A DNA stretch of 64,000 nucleotides, taken from positions 3,100,001 to 3,164,000 of the forward strand of contig NZ_CP038026.1 in the NCBI RefSeq assembly GCF_004421005.1, given 5' to 3'. This document shows positions 1 through 8,053 of the stretch, piece after piece. Source of the DNA: Pseudoduganella plicata (GTDB lineage Bacteria > Pseudomonadota > Gammaproteobacteria > Burkholderiales > Burkholderiaceae_D). Under the pieces are notes generated by a model that worked only from the letters and a program-made list of their open reading frames with translations, was not told the DNA's origin and did not search any database. Made by a program: the position numbers and the translations under genes. The first letter of the stretch is position 1. Every line of letters starts with the position of its first letter.

Positions 1-1
1 G

Positions 2-628
2 ACCCTCGAATCGTTCGAGGTGGGCCGCAATGCCGAGGTGGCGGCGCTGATGCGCCAGTTCGCCGAGCGCAGCTCGCGCGAGCATTTCGCTTACCTGTGG
101 GGCGAGATCGGCGCCGGCAAGACGCACCTGCTCAAAGCCCTGGCCGCGACCGAGCGGGCCCGCTACATCTCGCCGTTTTCGATCGAATCGGAGTTCGTCT
201 ATTCGCCCGACGTCGACCTGTACCTGCTGGACGACTGCGAAAAGCTTTCGCCCGTGGCGCAGATCGACGCGTTCGCCCTGTTCAATGAAATCCGCGCGAA
301 CGGCGCTTTCATGGTCTGCAGCGGCGCCGTTGCGCCGGCCGTGCTGCCGGTGCGGGAAGACCTGCGCACGCGCATGGGCTGGGGCCTGATCTACCAGCTG
401 CACGGCCTGTCGGACGCCGAAAAGGTGGCCGCGCTGTCGCAGGCGGCGGCCAGCCGTGGGCTGACGCTGTCGCCCGGCGTGTTACCCTATTTGCTGTCGC
501 ACTTCCGGCGTGACATGCGCTCGCTGTCCTCGATGCTGGACTCGCTGGACCAATATTCCCTTGAAACCCAACGCCCGATTACCCTGCCGCTGCTGCGCGA
601 GTGGCTGCAGGCCGAGGCAAAAGACTGA
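2..628 (+). CDS. hda: Hda, DnaA regulatory inactivator (5' truncated)
   Basis: This AAA+ family protein is related to DnaA. Hda normally acts with the DNA-loaded beta clamp to stimulate hydrolysis of DnaA-bound ATP and so limits re-initiation of replication. The reading frame is open from the first base of the window (TLESFEVGRNAEV...), so the true start, with the clamp-binding N-terminus, lies upstream. The GTG at position 20 is only an internal codon. A DnaA-like P-loop (GEIGAGKTHLL) is visible near the start, followed by a Walker-B-like LYLLDDCEKL. The remaining ~208 residues match the usual Hda length less a short N-terminus. The next gene starts 13 bases downstream on the same strand, and hda next to a HAD phosphatase and pcnB is a common betaproteobacterial order. 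Confidence 0.9.
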   Translation, partial: TLESFEVGRNAEVAALMRQFAERSSREHFAYLWGEIGAGKTHLLKALAATERARYISPFSIESEFVYSPDVDLYLLDDCEKLSPVAQIDAFALFNEIRANGAFMVCSGAVAPAVLPVREDLRTRMGWGLIYQLHGLSDAEKVAALSQAAASRGLTLSPGVLPYLLSHFRRDMRSLSSMLDSLDQYSLETQRPITLPLLREWLQAEAKD

Positions 629-641
629 ACTGAGAGACTGC

Positions 642-1310
642 ATGAACCTGGCCCTGTTCGACCTCGATCACACGCTGCTGCCCATCGATTCAGATTACGA
701 ATGGGGCCAGTTCCTGTGCCGCGTGGGCGCCGTCGATGCCACGGAGTTCGCGCGCCGCAACGACGCCTTTTTTGCCCAGTACCAGGCGGCCACGCTGGAC
801 CCGGTCGAGTACCTCGAATTCGCACTGGGCACCCTGGCAAAATTGGACCCGGTGCGCCTGGCCGAACTGCAGCAGCAGTTCATGCGCGAGGTGATCGGGC
901 CCAACATCCGCCCGGCCGCGCGCGCGCTGCTGCAGAAGCACCTGGACGCCGGCGATCTGGTCGCCATCGTCACGGCGACGAACCATTTCGTCACCGCCCC
1001 GATCGCGCAGGCGTTCGGCGTCGAGCACCTGATCGCCGCGATGCCGGAAATCGTCGACGGACGCATCACGGGCCGGCTGCACGGCACGCCCACGCAGGGC
1101 CACGGCAAGATCGTCCACACCAAGGCGTGGCTGGAGGGGATGGGCAAGACGCTCGACCACTTCGCCGCCGTCTATTTCTACAGCGATTCGCACAACGACC
1201 TGCCGTTGATGTCGATCGTCACCCACCCCGTAGCGACCAACCCCAATGCCGCGCTGACGACTCACGCGACTGCGCAAGGCTGGCCTTTACTCCATCTATT
1301 CAATGATTAA
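642..1310 (+). CDS. HAD-IB family phosphatase (SerB-like)
   Basis: A haloacid-dehalogenase superfamily hydrolase of the phosphoserine-phosphatase-like IB subfamily, 222 residues. HAD motif I is at the N-terminus (FDLDHTLLPIDSD, nucleophile Asp in DLDHT). Motif III/IV is YSDSHNDLPLM near residue 185. The substrate cannot be told from sequence; members act on small phosphomonoesters in the cytoplasm. I chose the ATG at 642 because motif I begins a few residues after it; the frame is open further upstream, but only over hda. The gene lies 13 bases after hda, and its last 8 bases overlap the pcnB start, so the three genes are probably co-transcribed and translationally coupled. Confidence 0.85.
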   Translation: MNLALFDLDHTLLPIDSDYEWGQFLCRVGAVDATEFARRNDAFFAQYQAATLDPVEYLEFALGTLAKLDPVRLAELQQQFMREVIGPNIRPAARALLQKHLDAGDLVAIVTATNHFVTAPIAQAFGVEHLIAAMPEIVDGRITGRLHGTPTQGHGKIVHTKAWLEGMGKTLDHFAAVYFYSDSHNDLPLMSIVTHPVATNPNAALTTHATAQGWPLLHLFND

Positions 1311-2844
1311 GAAATTCATCCGCAAGATCCTGGGCGTCAAGGAAGCCCGCAACACCGGCGAGCCTGAAGTACTGGGACCGGAGCAGCACGGCATCGACCC
1401 TAAAATGGTGTCGGCCAACGCCGTCCGCGTCACCTCCACCCTGCAGGAAGCGGGCTTCGAGGCATTCGTCGTCGGCGGCGCCGTGCGCGACCTGCTGCTG
1501 GGCGTCAAACCGAAGGACTTCGACGTGGCGACCAACGCCACGCCCGAGCAGGTCAAGCGCCTGTTCCGGCGCGCCTTCATCATCGGCCGGCGCTTCCAGA
1601 TCGTGCACGTGATGTTCGGCCAGGACCTGCTGGAAGTGACGACGTTCCGCGGCACCGCCACGGCCGCGGCACCGAAGGACGAACATGGCCGCGTCCTGCG
1701 CGACAACACCTTCGGCACCCAGGCGGAGGATGCCGAGCGGCGCGACTTCACCATCAACGCGATGTACTACAACCCTGCCACCCAGCAGGTGCTGGACTAC
1801 CACGGCGGCATGAAGGACATCCGCGCCCGCACGCTGCGCATCATCGGCCAGCCGGAAGCGCGCTTCCGCGAAGACCCGGTGCGCATGCTGCGCGTGGTGC
1901 GCTTCGCGGCCAAGCTCAAATTCGATATCGAACCATCGACGGCCGCGCCGATTCCGGTGATGGCGCCGCTGATCGACAACGTGCCGGCCGCGCGCGTGTT
2001 CGATGAAATGCTCAAGCTCCTGATGAGCGGCCACGCGCTGGCCTGCCTGCAGCAGTTGCGCAAGGAAGGCTTGCATCACGGTCTGCTGCCGCTGCTGGAC
2101 GTGGTGCTGGAGCAGCCGCTAGGCTTCAAGTTCGTCACGCTGGCGCTGGACTCGACGGATCGCCGCATCGCCGCCGGCAAGACGGTCTCGCCCGGCTTCC
2201 TGTTTGCCTCGCTGCTGTGGCACCAGGTGCTGGAAAAATGGAACGCCTACCAGGCCGCCGGCGAATCGCCGATTCCCGCGCTGCATGTGGCTGCCGACGA
2301 GGTGCTCGACTCGCAGACGGAGAAACTGGCACTGCAGCGCAAGATCGGTTCGGACATGCGCGACATCTGGGCGATGCAGCCACGCTTCGAGCGCCGCAAC
2401 GGCAAGAACCCGTACAAGCTGCTGGAGCACGTGCGCTTCCGCGCCGGCTACGACTTCCTGCTGCTGCGCTGCGCTTCCGGCGAGATCGACCAGGAACTGG
2501 GCGACTGGTGGACAGCCTTTTATGAAGCCGACGAAGCCACGCGCGCCGACCTGGTGTCGTCCGCTGCCGGCACGGGCGCCAAACGCAAGCGCCCGGCCCG
2601 CCGTGGCCAGCGCCACAAGGACGACCTGGAAGCGGGCGCTGGCCATGATGAGCAGGACGGCCCGGACGTTCATGCCCAGGTCGACGCAGCCGACGATGAG
2701 GGTGAGGAAGCGGACAGCTTCAATGCCGATAGCGCGGCCGCTGCGGCACCGCGCAAGCGCCGCCGTGGCCCGCGCCGCCGCAAACCCGGTGGCGAAGGCG
2801 GCGGCCCGCCGCCCGACGATGTGCCGTTCAACACGGGCCATTGA
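1303..2844 (+). CDS. pcnB: Poly(A) polymerase I
   Basis: Adds 3' poly(A) tails that promote RNA decay in bacteria. The 513-residue protein shows the class II nucleotidyltransferase head: the G-G motif VVGGAVRDLLLG near residue 58 and the catalytic DFDVATNATP aspartate pair about ten residues later. It also has the PcnB-type REDPVRMLRVVRFAAKL neck region. The C-terminal ~100 residues are acidic, then very basic (KRKRPARRG; PRKRRRGPRRRKPG), typical of RNA-binding tails of PcnB rather than of CCA-adding enzymes. The start overlaps the upstream phosphatase by 8 bases, and the stop shares one base with the folK start (TGATG). CCA transferase is the main alternative; length, tail and neighbours favour PcnB. 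Confidence 0.92.
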   Translation: MIKKFIRKILGVKEARNTGEPEVLGPEQHGIDPKMVSANAVRVTSTLQEAGFEAFVVGGAVRDLLLGVKPKDFDVATNATPEQVKRLFRRAFIIGRRFQIVHVMFGQDLLEVTTFRGTATAAAPKDEHGRVLRDNTFGTQAEDAERRDFTINAMYYNPATQQVLDYHGGMKDIRARTLRIIGQPEARFREDPVRMLRVVRFAAKLKFDIEPSTAAPIPVMAPLIDNVPAARVFDEMLKLLMSGHALACLQQLRKEGLHHGLLPLLDVVLEQPLGFKFVTLALDSTDRRIAAGKTVSPGFLFASLLWHQVLEKWNAYQAAGESPIPALHVAADEVLDSQTEKLALQRKIGSDMRDIWAMQPRFERRNGKNPYKLLEHVRFRAGYDFLLLRCASGEIDQELGDWWTAFYEADEATRADLVSSAAGTGAKRKRPARRGQRHKDDLEAGAGHDEQDGPDVHAQVDAADDEGEEADSFNADSAAAAAPRKRRRGPRRRKPGGEGGGPPPDDVPFNTGH

Positions 2845-3326
2845 TGCGCAGTGCGGTGGCCTACATCGGCATCGGTGCCAACCTGGGCGACGCCCGCGCC
2901 AACGTGCTCGATGCCGTGGCCCGGATGCGCCGCCTGCCCGCCACGACCGTGACGGGCGTTTCATCGCTGTACCGCACCGCCCCGATCGACTCTTCCGGCG
3001 ACGACTACATCAACGCCGTCGCGCGCATCGAGACGGCGCTCGATGCCGAGGCGCTGCTGCGGGCGCTGCACGACATCGAGCAGCAGCACGGCCGCGAACG
3101 GCCGTACCGCAATGCCCCGCGCACGCTGGACCTCGACGTGCTGCTGTACGGCGACGCACAGATCGCCAGCCCCACGCTGACGGTGCCGCATCCGCGCCTG
3201 ACGCAACGGGCGTTCGTGCTGGTACCGCTACTGGAACTGGCGCCATCGATCGTCATCCCCGGCCTCGGTCCCGCCGCCGCATTCGCGGCCGGCGTGGCGG
3301 ACCAGGCCATCGCCATCCTGCACTGA
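2844..3326 (+). CDS. folK: 2-amino-4-hydroxy-6-hydroxymethyldihydropteridine diphosphokinase
   Basis: Transfers pyrophosphate from ATP to the hydroxymethyl-pterin in folate synthesis. The 160-residue protein begins with the HPPK signature YIGIGANLGD. It carries the pterin/ATP-binding core (RTAPIDSSGDDYINAVARIET) and the family hallmark RNAPRTLDLDVLLYG, in which the two Asp residues bind Mg-ATP. The ATG at 2844 overlaps the pcnB stop by one base, so translation is coupled to pcnB; the TTG one codon earlier is less likely. The pair pcnB-folK is conserved in beta- and gammaproteobacteria. Confidence 0.95.
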   Translation: MRSAVAYIGIGANLGDARANVLDAVARMRRLPATTVTGVSSLYRTAPIDSSGDDYINAVARIETALDAEALLRALHDIEQQHGRERPYRNAPRTLDLDVLLYGDAQIASPTLTVPHPRLTQRAFVLVPLLELAPSIVIPGLGPAAAFAAGVADQAIAILH

Positions 3327-3329
3327 CAC

Positions 3330-3677
3330 ATGCAACTTCCCGTCATCGTCCAGACCGCCGGCCTGCTGACCCTGTCCAACGTCTTCATGACGGTCGCGTG
3401 GTACGGCCACCTGAAAAACCTGTCTGGCAAGCCCTGGTGGATCGCCGCACTGATCAGCTGGGGCATTGCCCTGTTCGAGTACCTGCTGCAGGTGCCGGCC
3501 AACCGCATCGGCCACACGCAATACAGCCTCGCGCAGCTCAAAATCATGCAGGAAGCGATCACGCTGACGGTGTTCGTGCCGTTTGCGATGATCTACATGA
3601 ACCAGCCGTTCAAGACCGACTACATCTGGGCCGCCTTGTGCCTGGTGGGGGCGGTGTACTTCATCTTCCGCAGCTGA
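3330..3677 (+). CDS. DMT-type small membrane protein, DUF486 family
   Basis: A 115-residue integral membrane protein with about four hydrophobic segments (residues ~5-23, 33-52, 70-90 and 97-113). It also has the conserved DUF486 features WYGHLKN, SWGIALFEYLLQVPANRIGH and LAQLKIMQEAI. The family is related to small drug/metabolite transporters, but no substrate is established. It starts 3 bases after folK, so it may be read through from the folate operon. It lies head-to-tail with a convergent FAD protein gene only 10 bases away. Confidence 0.8.
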   Translation: MQLPVIVQTAGLLTLSNVFMTVAWYGHLKNLSGKPWWIAALISWGIALFEYLLQVPANRIGHTQYSLAQLKIMQEAITLTVFVPFAMIYMNQPFKTDYIWAALCLVGAVYFIFRS

Positions 3678-3687
3678 CCCGGCGCCG

Positions 3688-5220
3688 TCATCCGGCGGCA
3701 GCAGCCTGCTCCATCCCGACCGAGTCCTGGCGGAAGACCGACGCCGCAAACGCCGTCGCGCAGTTCCTCGCATGGCGCGCATTGATATCGAGTGCGCTGG
3801 TAAAGAAGAACGTGCCCGTGGTCAGCTCACCCATCGCATGCAGCCGCGTCTTGCCGGGGAAGCGGCCGATTACTTCGTAGTTGTGCCGGTCCACGGCGAT
3901 GCCACCCAGCGGGTGCTCGACGGCCATGCCCCGTTGCAGCAGGTTGGCCAGCAGGGTCGATTCAAGCCGTTTCGTCGCGCGGGGTGAACCCGTTGCGTTG
4001 ATCAGGTAGTCGTACCCCAGCGCGGCCTGGCTGCTCGTGCGGATGACAGGCTTGCCGTCGCCATCCGCCTCGATGGCAAACTCGCCCGCATGGAAACTCA
4101 GCTGCCCGGATTTCAGATAACGCAGGATCCTGGCCGCATTTTCCGTTGGAATCGACACGCGATAGCTCATGAACGCGCTGAAGTAATCGGACAGGAACAG
4201 TCCCTTGTCGCTGTCGCGCAGCGCCATCCACAGCTGATCGATGACGGCATTGGTCGAGTACAGTACCGCCTGCCAGGGGCGGGGTGAGCGGGCCAGTTCG
4301 ATTTCCTGCTCCAGATACGCGGCCAGATCCTTCGGCGGCGCGGGCGGCAGGGGCATGTCGCGCGGCAGGTCGCCTTGGGTGGCGTGGGCGATTTCCTGCC
4401 GCACCAGGTCCACGATATCGGTCAGGCGCAACCTGCCCTTCTGGCGCACCAGCGCTTCCAGGTGGCCTTGTTCCAGGAACTTCGGCACGATGCGGCCCTG
4501 GGTGCCGCGCACGCACGGAAAATAGCCGCTGCGCGAGTGGATGGCGATCGGGCCGCGATGGCCCGACTCGACCAGCCCGATGACGGCATCGATGCAACTG
4601 AGGCGGGCGCCGACGATGCCGACATTGGCGTCCGGCGCGATCCTGTGCGGCAGCTCCGCGACCGGATATGGGCTCGGCAGGATGCGGCCCACCTCACCGG
4701 CAAACGCCGCCGGCTTCGCGGGCAGCGTGCCGCAGCACAGGAAGACGTGGTCCGACGTCAGGGTCAGGCTGCAGTTGGTCCGCGCCACGCAGCTGTTGCC
4801 GACCATGGCGATGTCGTTCACCTCCGCGTCGACCTGGATAATGCGCACATTGACCGTGAGCGCATGCTTGACCATCCACGCCATCTTCGCCTGCAAATAC
4901 ATGCCGAACAGGGGACGCGGCGCATAGCTGTCGGGGTGCAGGTCGAAGGCGGGGAAGTTACGCCACCAGGCCCACTCGTTCTCCCGCAGCCAGTTGTAGA
5001 AGTCGCCCGGCCGGTCGTGGAACGGCGTGATGAATCCCGTTTTCGTGTTGAGCAGATTCGACGACACGTCGCGTGCGTAAGCCGCGCCGGGGCCGAACAC
5101 GCCGCGCTTCTCGACCAGGTAGACCGTGGTCTCGGGCTGCTGCCCGGACGGCACGGAGGCGATGTAGTTGTACAGGAATGCGAGCGCCGTAGCGCCGCCG
5201 CCCACGATAGTGATGACCAT
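3688..5220 (-). CDS. FAD/NAD(P)-binding protein (NAD_binding_9 type)
   Basis: A 510-residue putative flavoprotein of unknown substrate. The N-terminus is a Rossmann dinucleotide-binding loop (ITIVGGGATALAFLYNY; GxGxxA variant). Then come an acidic strand end (VYLVEKRGVFGPGAAYA) and the family feature in which Asn/Leu-Leu precede a surface loop (SSNLLNTKTGFITPFHDRPGDFYNWL). A second nucleotide-binding segment (NVGIVGARLSCIDAVIGLV) lies near residue 200. No membrane segment or signal peptide is visible. It is the last gene of a minus-strand set with a CoA-transferase and a cupin protein, with 18 bases separating it from the transferase. A Shine-Dalgarno GGGAG precedes the ATG. The pathway is not recognisable; related proteins include pyridine-nucleotide-linked oxidoreductases and L-lysine/ornithine hydroxylase-like enzymes. 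Confidence 0.7.
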   Translation of the reverse strand: MVITIVGGGATALAFLYNYIASVPSGQQPETTVYLVEKRGVFGPGAAYARDVSSNLLNTKTGFITPFHDRPGDFYNWLRENEWAWWRNFPAFDLHPDSYAPRPLFGMYLQAKMAWMVKHALTVNVRIIQVDAEVNDIAMVGNSCVARTNCSLTLTSDHVFLCCGTLPAKPAAFAGEVGRILPSPYPVAELPHRIAPDANVGIVGARLSCIDAVIGLVESGHRGPIAIHSRSGYFPCVRGTQGRIVPKFLEQGHLEALVRQKGRLRLTDIVDLVRQEIAHATQGDLPRDMPLPPAPPKDLAAYLEQEIELARSPRPWQAVLYSTNAVIDQLWMALRDSDKGLFLSDYFSAFMSYRVSIPTENAARILRYLKSGQLSFHAGEFAIEADGDGKPVIRTSSQAALGYDYLINATGSPRATKRLESTLLANLLQRGMAVEHPLGGIAVDRHNYEVIGRFPGKTRLHAMGELTTGTFFFTSALDINARHARNCATAFAASVFRQDSVGMEQAAAAG

Positions 5221-5238
5221 GATAGTGCTCCCGAATGC

Positions 5239-6768
5239 CTAATTGGATTGAATCGCTGCGAAGCCGGCCATCGGCCGCAGCTTCGCAGCGACGTGGAAAT
5301 CGCAGTCCACGACGTTGCGAATGGCGGCAACGTCGATGCCGGGCGCAAGCTCGGTCAGTTCAAGCCCGCGCGCGCCCAGCCGGAAAACAGCCCGTTCCGT
5401 CACGTACAGGACTTCCTTGCCGTTGGCCGCCGCCTGCCGGCCGCTGAAGGTGAGCTGCGCGACGTGCGCGTGGAATTTGCGGGTGCGCCCTTCCCGCACG
5501 ATGCGGAGCCGCCCGCCGGCGATCTCGACCTGCAGACCGTCGGCCGTCAACGTGCCGCAAAAGACGATGTGCCTGGCCGACTGCGAGATATTGATAAAGC
5601 CGCCCGAGCCGACGATGCGGCCATTGAATTTGCTGACGTTGACGTTGCCCGCCGCATCCACCTGCGCGAAGCCGAGGAAGGCCAGATCGATGCCACCGCC
5701 GTCATAGAAGTCGAACAGCGCGGACTGCTCGATCACCGCGCGCGGATGGCGCACGGCCCCGAACGACAGCCCTTCGTCCGGTACGCCGCCGATCAGGCCC
5801 GATTCGACCGTCAGCGTGAAGTCAATCAGGCCCAGCTCTCGCGCCTGCGCACCGATCAGCGCCGGGATGCCGATCCCCAGGTTCACATTGGCGCCGGGGT
5901 GATTCGCCAGCTCCAGCGCGGCGCGATGGACGACGATGCGTTTGGCGAGCGGGAAATGCTTGCCCGATTCCCTCCCGCGCGCCGCGGCCTTGCCGGTATA
6001 CGCGGGATCGAAAAACGTGCCGTAGGTTTGCGGGTGGCGGTTTTCCGGCGCCAGCACCACGTAGTCGACGAGAAACCCGGGGATTTTCACGTCGCGGTAA
6101 TCGGCCACGGGACCGTCGAGCAGGCGCTTGACCTGCACGATGACGATACCGCCGCAGTTGTGCGCCGCCTGCGCCTGCGCCAGCGCATCCATATGGGACG
6201 TCTCCTCGGAGAAGATGATGTTCCCGTCCGGATCGCAGGCGGTGCCGCGCAGCAGTGCGCAGTCGACGCGCGGGGCCGGATAGAACAGCTGGCTGCGGCC
6301 CTTGAAGCGCAGCTTTTCCACCAGCGGCTGCGAACTCCGGCTGTCGATCACGCCGCCCTCCAGCGCGGGATCGACAAACGTATCGAGCCCCACGTGCGTC
6401 AGCAGGCCCGGCTCGCCGGATGCGATGACGCCGAACAGCTTGCTGATGACGCCTTGCGGCCAGTTGTGCGCTTCGATCGCGCCGTCCCGTGCCATGCCGG
6501 CGAGCGCCGGGCACAATCCCCAGAAGCCGCCGATCGCCCGTGCGACGAGACCGGGCAGGGCCAGGGAGTCGACGCCCTGCCCCGCCTTGTCGCCGGGGCC
6601 TGCGCCGAACAGCAGGGACAGGTTGCGCGGTCGGCCGGTCTCCTGGAAGCGTTCCCGCAGCGCTGCGGTCAGCGTGTCGGGATGGCCGCAGCTGCCGAAA
6701 CCGCCCGGGACGACGGTCCAGTGATCGCGAACAAGCTGCGCTGCCGCAGATGCCGAAATGATTTTCAT
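5239..6768 (-). CDS. Acyl-CoA:acetate/3-ketoacid (propionate-type) CoA-transferase
   Basis: Family I CoA-transferase with the alpha and beta halves fused into one 509-residue chain, as in propionate CoA-transferase and YdiF. The N-terminal half holds the alpha-domain loop PGGFGSCGHPDTL. The C-terminal half holds the beta-domain NVNLGIGIPALIG and the catalytic glutamate E322 in VESGLIGG, the residue that forms the glutamyl-CoA thioester. It probably moves CoA from an acyl-CoA to a short carboxylate in the cytoplasm; acyl specificity cannot be read here. It sits between cupin and FAD protein genes on the same strand with gaps of 15 and 18 bases, so the three are likely one transcript read from the TetR-operator region. 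Confidence 0.85.
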   Translation of the reverse strand: MKIISASAAAQLVRDHWTVVPGGFGSCGHPDTLTAALRERFQETGRPRNLSLLFGAGPGDKAGQGVDSLALPGLVARAIGGFWGLCPALAGMARDGAIEAHNWPQGVISKLFGVIASGEPGLLTHVGLDTFVDPALEGGVIDSRSSQPLVEKLRFKGRSQLFYPAPRVDCALLRGTACDPDGNIIFSEETSHMDALAQAQAAHNCGGIVIVQVKRLLDGPVADYRDVKIPGFLVDYVVLAPENRHPQTYGTFFDPAYTGKAAARGRESGKHFPLAKRIVVHRAALELANHPGANVNLGIGIPALIGAQARELGLIDFTLTVESGLIGGVPDEGLSFGAVRHPRAVIEQSALFDFYDGGGIDLAFLGFAQVDAAGNVNVSKFNGRIVGSGGFINISQSARHIVFCGTLTADGLQVEIAGGRLRIVREGRTRKFHAHVAQLTFSGRQAAANGKEVLYVTERAVFRLGARGLELTELAPGIDVAAIRNVVDCDFHVAAKLRPMAGFAAIQSN

Positions 6769-6783
6769 GGTGCCCGTCCGCGG

Positions 6784-7164
6784 TCACGTGAGCTGCTTGA
6801 CCGGCACGTCGCGCATGGCCAGGATCGTGCAGCCGTGGTTCGAGCGCATCTCGTGGGTGGTACCGGGCGCGCGCACGATCAGCGAGCCGGGCGCAAAGGT
6901 GACGTCGTTTTCGATGTAGTCGCCCTGGAGTACGAACACCATCTCGTAGCCCATATGCAGGTGGCGCGGTGTGAAGGCGCCCGGGAGATAGCGGATCAGC
7001 GCCGCATCGGAGCCGGCCGGGTCGTCCTTTGTGTTGTCGAACAGCGGATGAATCAGTACCCGTTTGCGCAAGCCGGGCTGGTATTCATGGAACTCGATGT
7101 CGGGCAGCGCAACCGCCCCGACCGCCATTTTCAGGACCTTGTCAGATGCTTCCGGTGTAGTCAT
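6784..7164 (-). CDS. Cupin-domain protein (ChrR/cupin_7-like)
   Basis: A 126-residue single-domain cupin. The metal-binding signature is recognisable: PRHLHMGYEMVFVLQGDY (His-x-His and Glu) and the second motif APGTTHEM with its His. Such proteins include dioxygenases, isomerases and sensor domains like the ChrR cupin, so the reaction is unknown. I placed the start at the ATG at 7164 because an AGGGA ribosome site lies 5 bases upstream; the frame is open 25 codons further, but that stretch runs into the regulatory region. It is the first gene of the minus-strand set cupin, CoA-transferase, FAD protein, divergent from the tetR gene. Confidence 0.75.
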   Translation of the reverse strand: MTTPEASDKVLKMAVGAVALPDIEFHEYQPGLRKRVLIHPLFDNTKDDPAGSDAALIRYLPGAFTPRHLHMGYEMVFVLQGDYIENDVTFAPGSLIVRAPGTTHEMRSNHGCTILAMRDVPVKQLT

Positions 7165-7256
7165 GTCGTTCCCTGGTTTGGTGATGGTAAGGTGGACGAA
7201 CTCGCCTTCGCCCGGGGCACAGCCGTAGTAAAGACACAACTGATGATCTGTATAGT

Positions 7257-7270
7257 ACCGAACGTTTGTT
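7257..7270. promoter_or_regulatory. Candidate TetR operator, site 1
   Basis: The 14-mer ACCGAACGTTTGTT differs by one base from the near-palindrome ACCGAACGTTTGGT found at 8000-8013. It lies between the divergent cupin-operon start (7164) and the tetR start (7388). It is positioned to control the minus-strand cupin/CoA-transferase/FAD transcript and perhaps tetR itself. Confidence 0.6.
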
Positions 7271-7357
7271 TGGTAAACTGGGTCGATGTTTCGGAGATTT
7301 GTATCGTTCGGTCAGGCACTCGTCTCGTTGACGCCGCATCCGCCGGCCGGTAATCTA

Positions 7358-7371
7358 GCCAAACATTCAGT
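7358..7371. promoter_or_regulatory. Candidate TetR operator, site 2 (diverged)
   Basis: GCCAAACATTCAGT matches the inverted form of the operator (ACCAAACGTTCGGT) at 11 of 14 positions. It lies 16 bases before the tetR ATG, a position where binding would block tetR expression. This is weaker than the other two sites. Confidence 0.4.
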
Positions 7372-7387
7372 ATGTCTGGAATCCATC

Positions 7388-7957
7388 ATGCGCAGAGTCA
7401 TCGAAAAATTCGATCTGGTCGATATCGCGGCAAAGCTGTTCCGCATGAAGGGCTATTCGGCAACCAGCATCGACGATATCGCCAGGGCGTGCGGGCTGAC
7501 CAAGGGCAGCCTGTATCACCATTTCTCCGGCAAGGAAGAGCTGGCTGTTGCCGCGCTGGAGCAGGTGCACCAGTTCTACCGCGACAGCATTTTCACCATC
7601 GTTCGCGACGCGGAAGATCCGTCGGTGAAGGAACTGGAGACGTTCAATCTTGCCGTGGAAAAATTCTTTACCGAGCATCCGCACGGCTGCCTGTTGGCCA
7701 ACCTGAGCCTGGAAATCGGCGGTTCGTACGAACAGTTCAGCCCGAAAATAAGGCGCTTCTTCGAGGAATGGCAGGACTGCTACATGATCGTGTTCTCGCG
7801 CTACTTCCCCGCGGACGAAGCGCGCCATCGTGCCGCGGACGCGGTCGCCATCGTGCAAGGCTGCATCCTGATGAACCGCATCTGGCACGACGTGGCCCCG
7901 TTGCGACGCCAGCATGCCGCCATGCTGGAACGCTGCGCCACCGCCACCCTCAGCTGA
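7388..7957 (+). CDS. TetR/AcrR family transcriptional regulator
   Basis: A 189-residue regulator with the typical N-terminal helix-turn-helix: LVDIAAKLFRMKGYSATSIDDIARACGLTKGSLYHHFSGKEELAVAAL (residues ~8-55, here split from a longer motif) is a textbook TetR DNA-binding domain. The C-terminal helical domain, which would bind an effector, carries HGCLLANLSLEIG and resembles the AcuR/YxaF-like subgroup. I chose the ATG at 7388 because the helix-turn-helix begins a few residues after it; the upstream extension holds no domain. It is divergent from the cupin, CoA-transferase and FAD genes and followed by the HPP gene. Operator-like sequences upstream of all three units suggest autoregulation and a small local regulon. 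The effector is unknown. Confidence 0.85.
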   Translation: MRRVIEKFDLVDIAAKLFRMKGYSATSIDDIARACGLTKGSLYHHFSGKEELAVAALEQVHQFYRDSIFTIVRDAEDPSVKELETFNLAVEKFFTEHPHGCLLANLSLEIGGSYEQFSPKIRRFFEEWQDCYMIVFSRYFPADEARHRAADAVAIVQGCILMNRIWHDVAPLRRQHAAMLERCATATLS

Positions 7958-7999
7958 AAGATTGTTCGCCCTGCGGCGCGGTTTTGTGCCAAGATACAT

Positions 8000-8013
8000 A
8001 CCGAACGTTTGGT
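8000..8013. promoter_or_regulatory. Candidate TetR operator, site 3 (best copy)
   Basis: ACCGAACGTTTGGT is a palindrome with a single mismatched pair. It lies 41 bases before the HPP-protein ATG and after the tetR stop. It repeats the sequence at 7257-7270 with one change, which links the HPP gene to the tetR locus. Confidence 0.65.
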
Positions 8014-8053
8014 TTAATGCACTGTCTCCTGCCTTCACGTGAAAGGAAAAATC

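Noticed and set aside
4375..7353. Long plus-strand open frame opposite the FAD, CoA-transferase and cupin genes
   Set aside because: It is a shadow of well-supported minus-strand genes; the translation is low-complexity Arg/Ala/Gln-rich.
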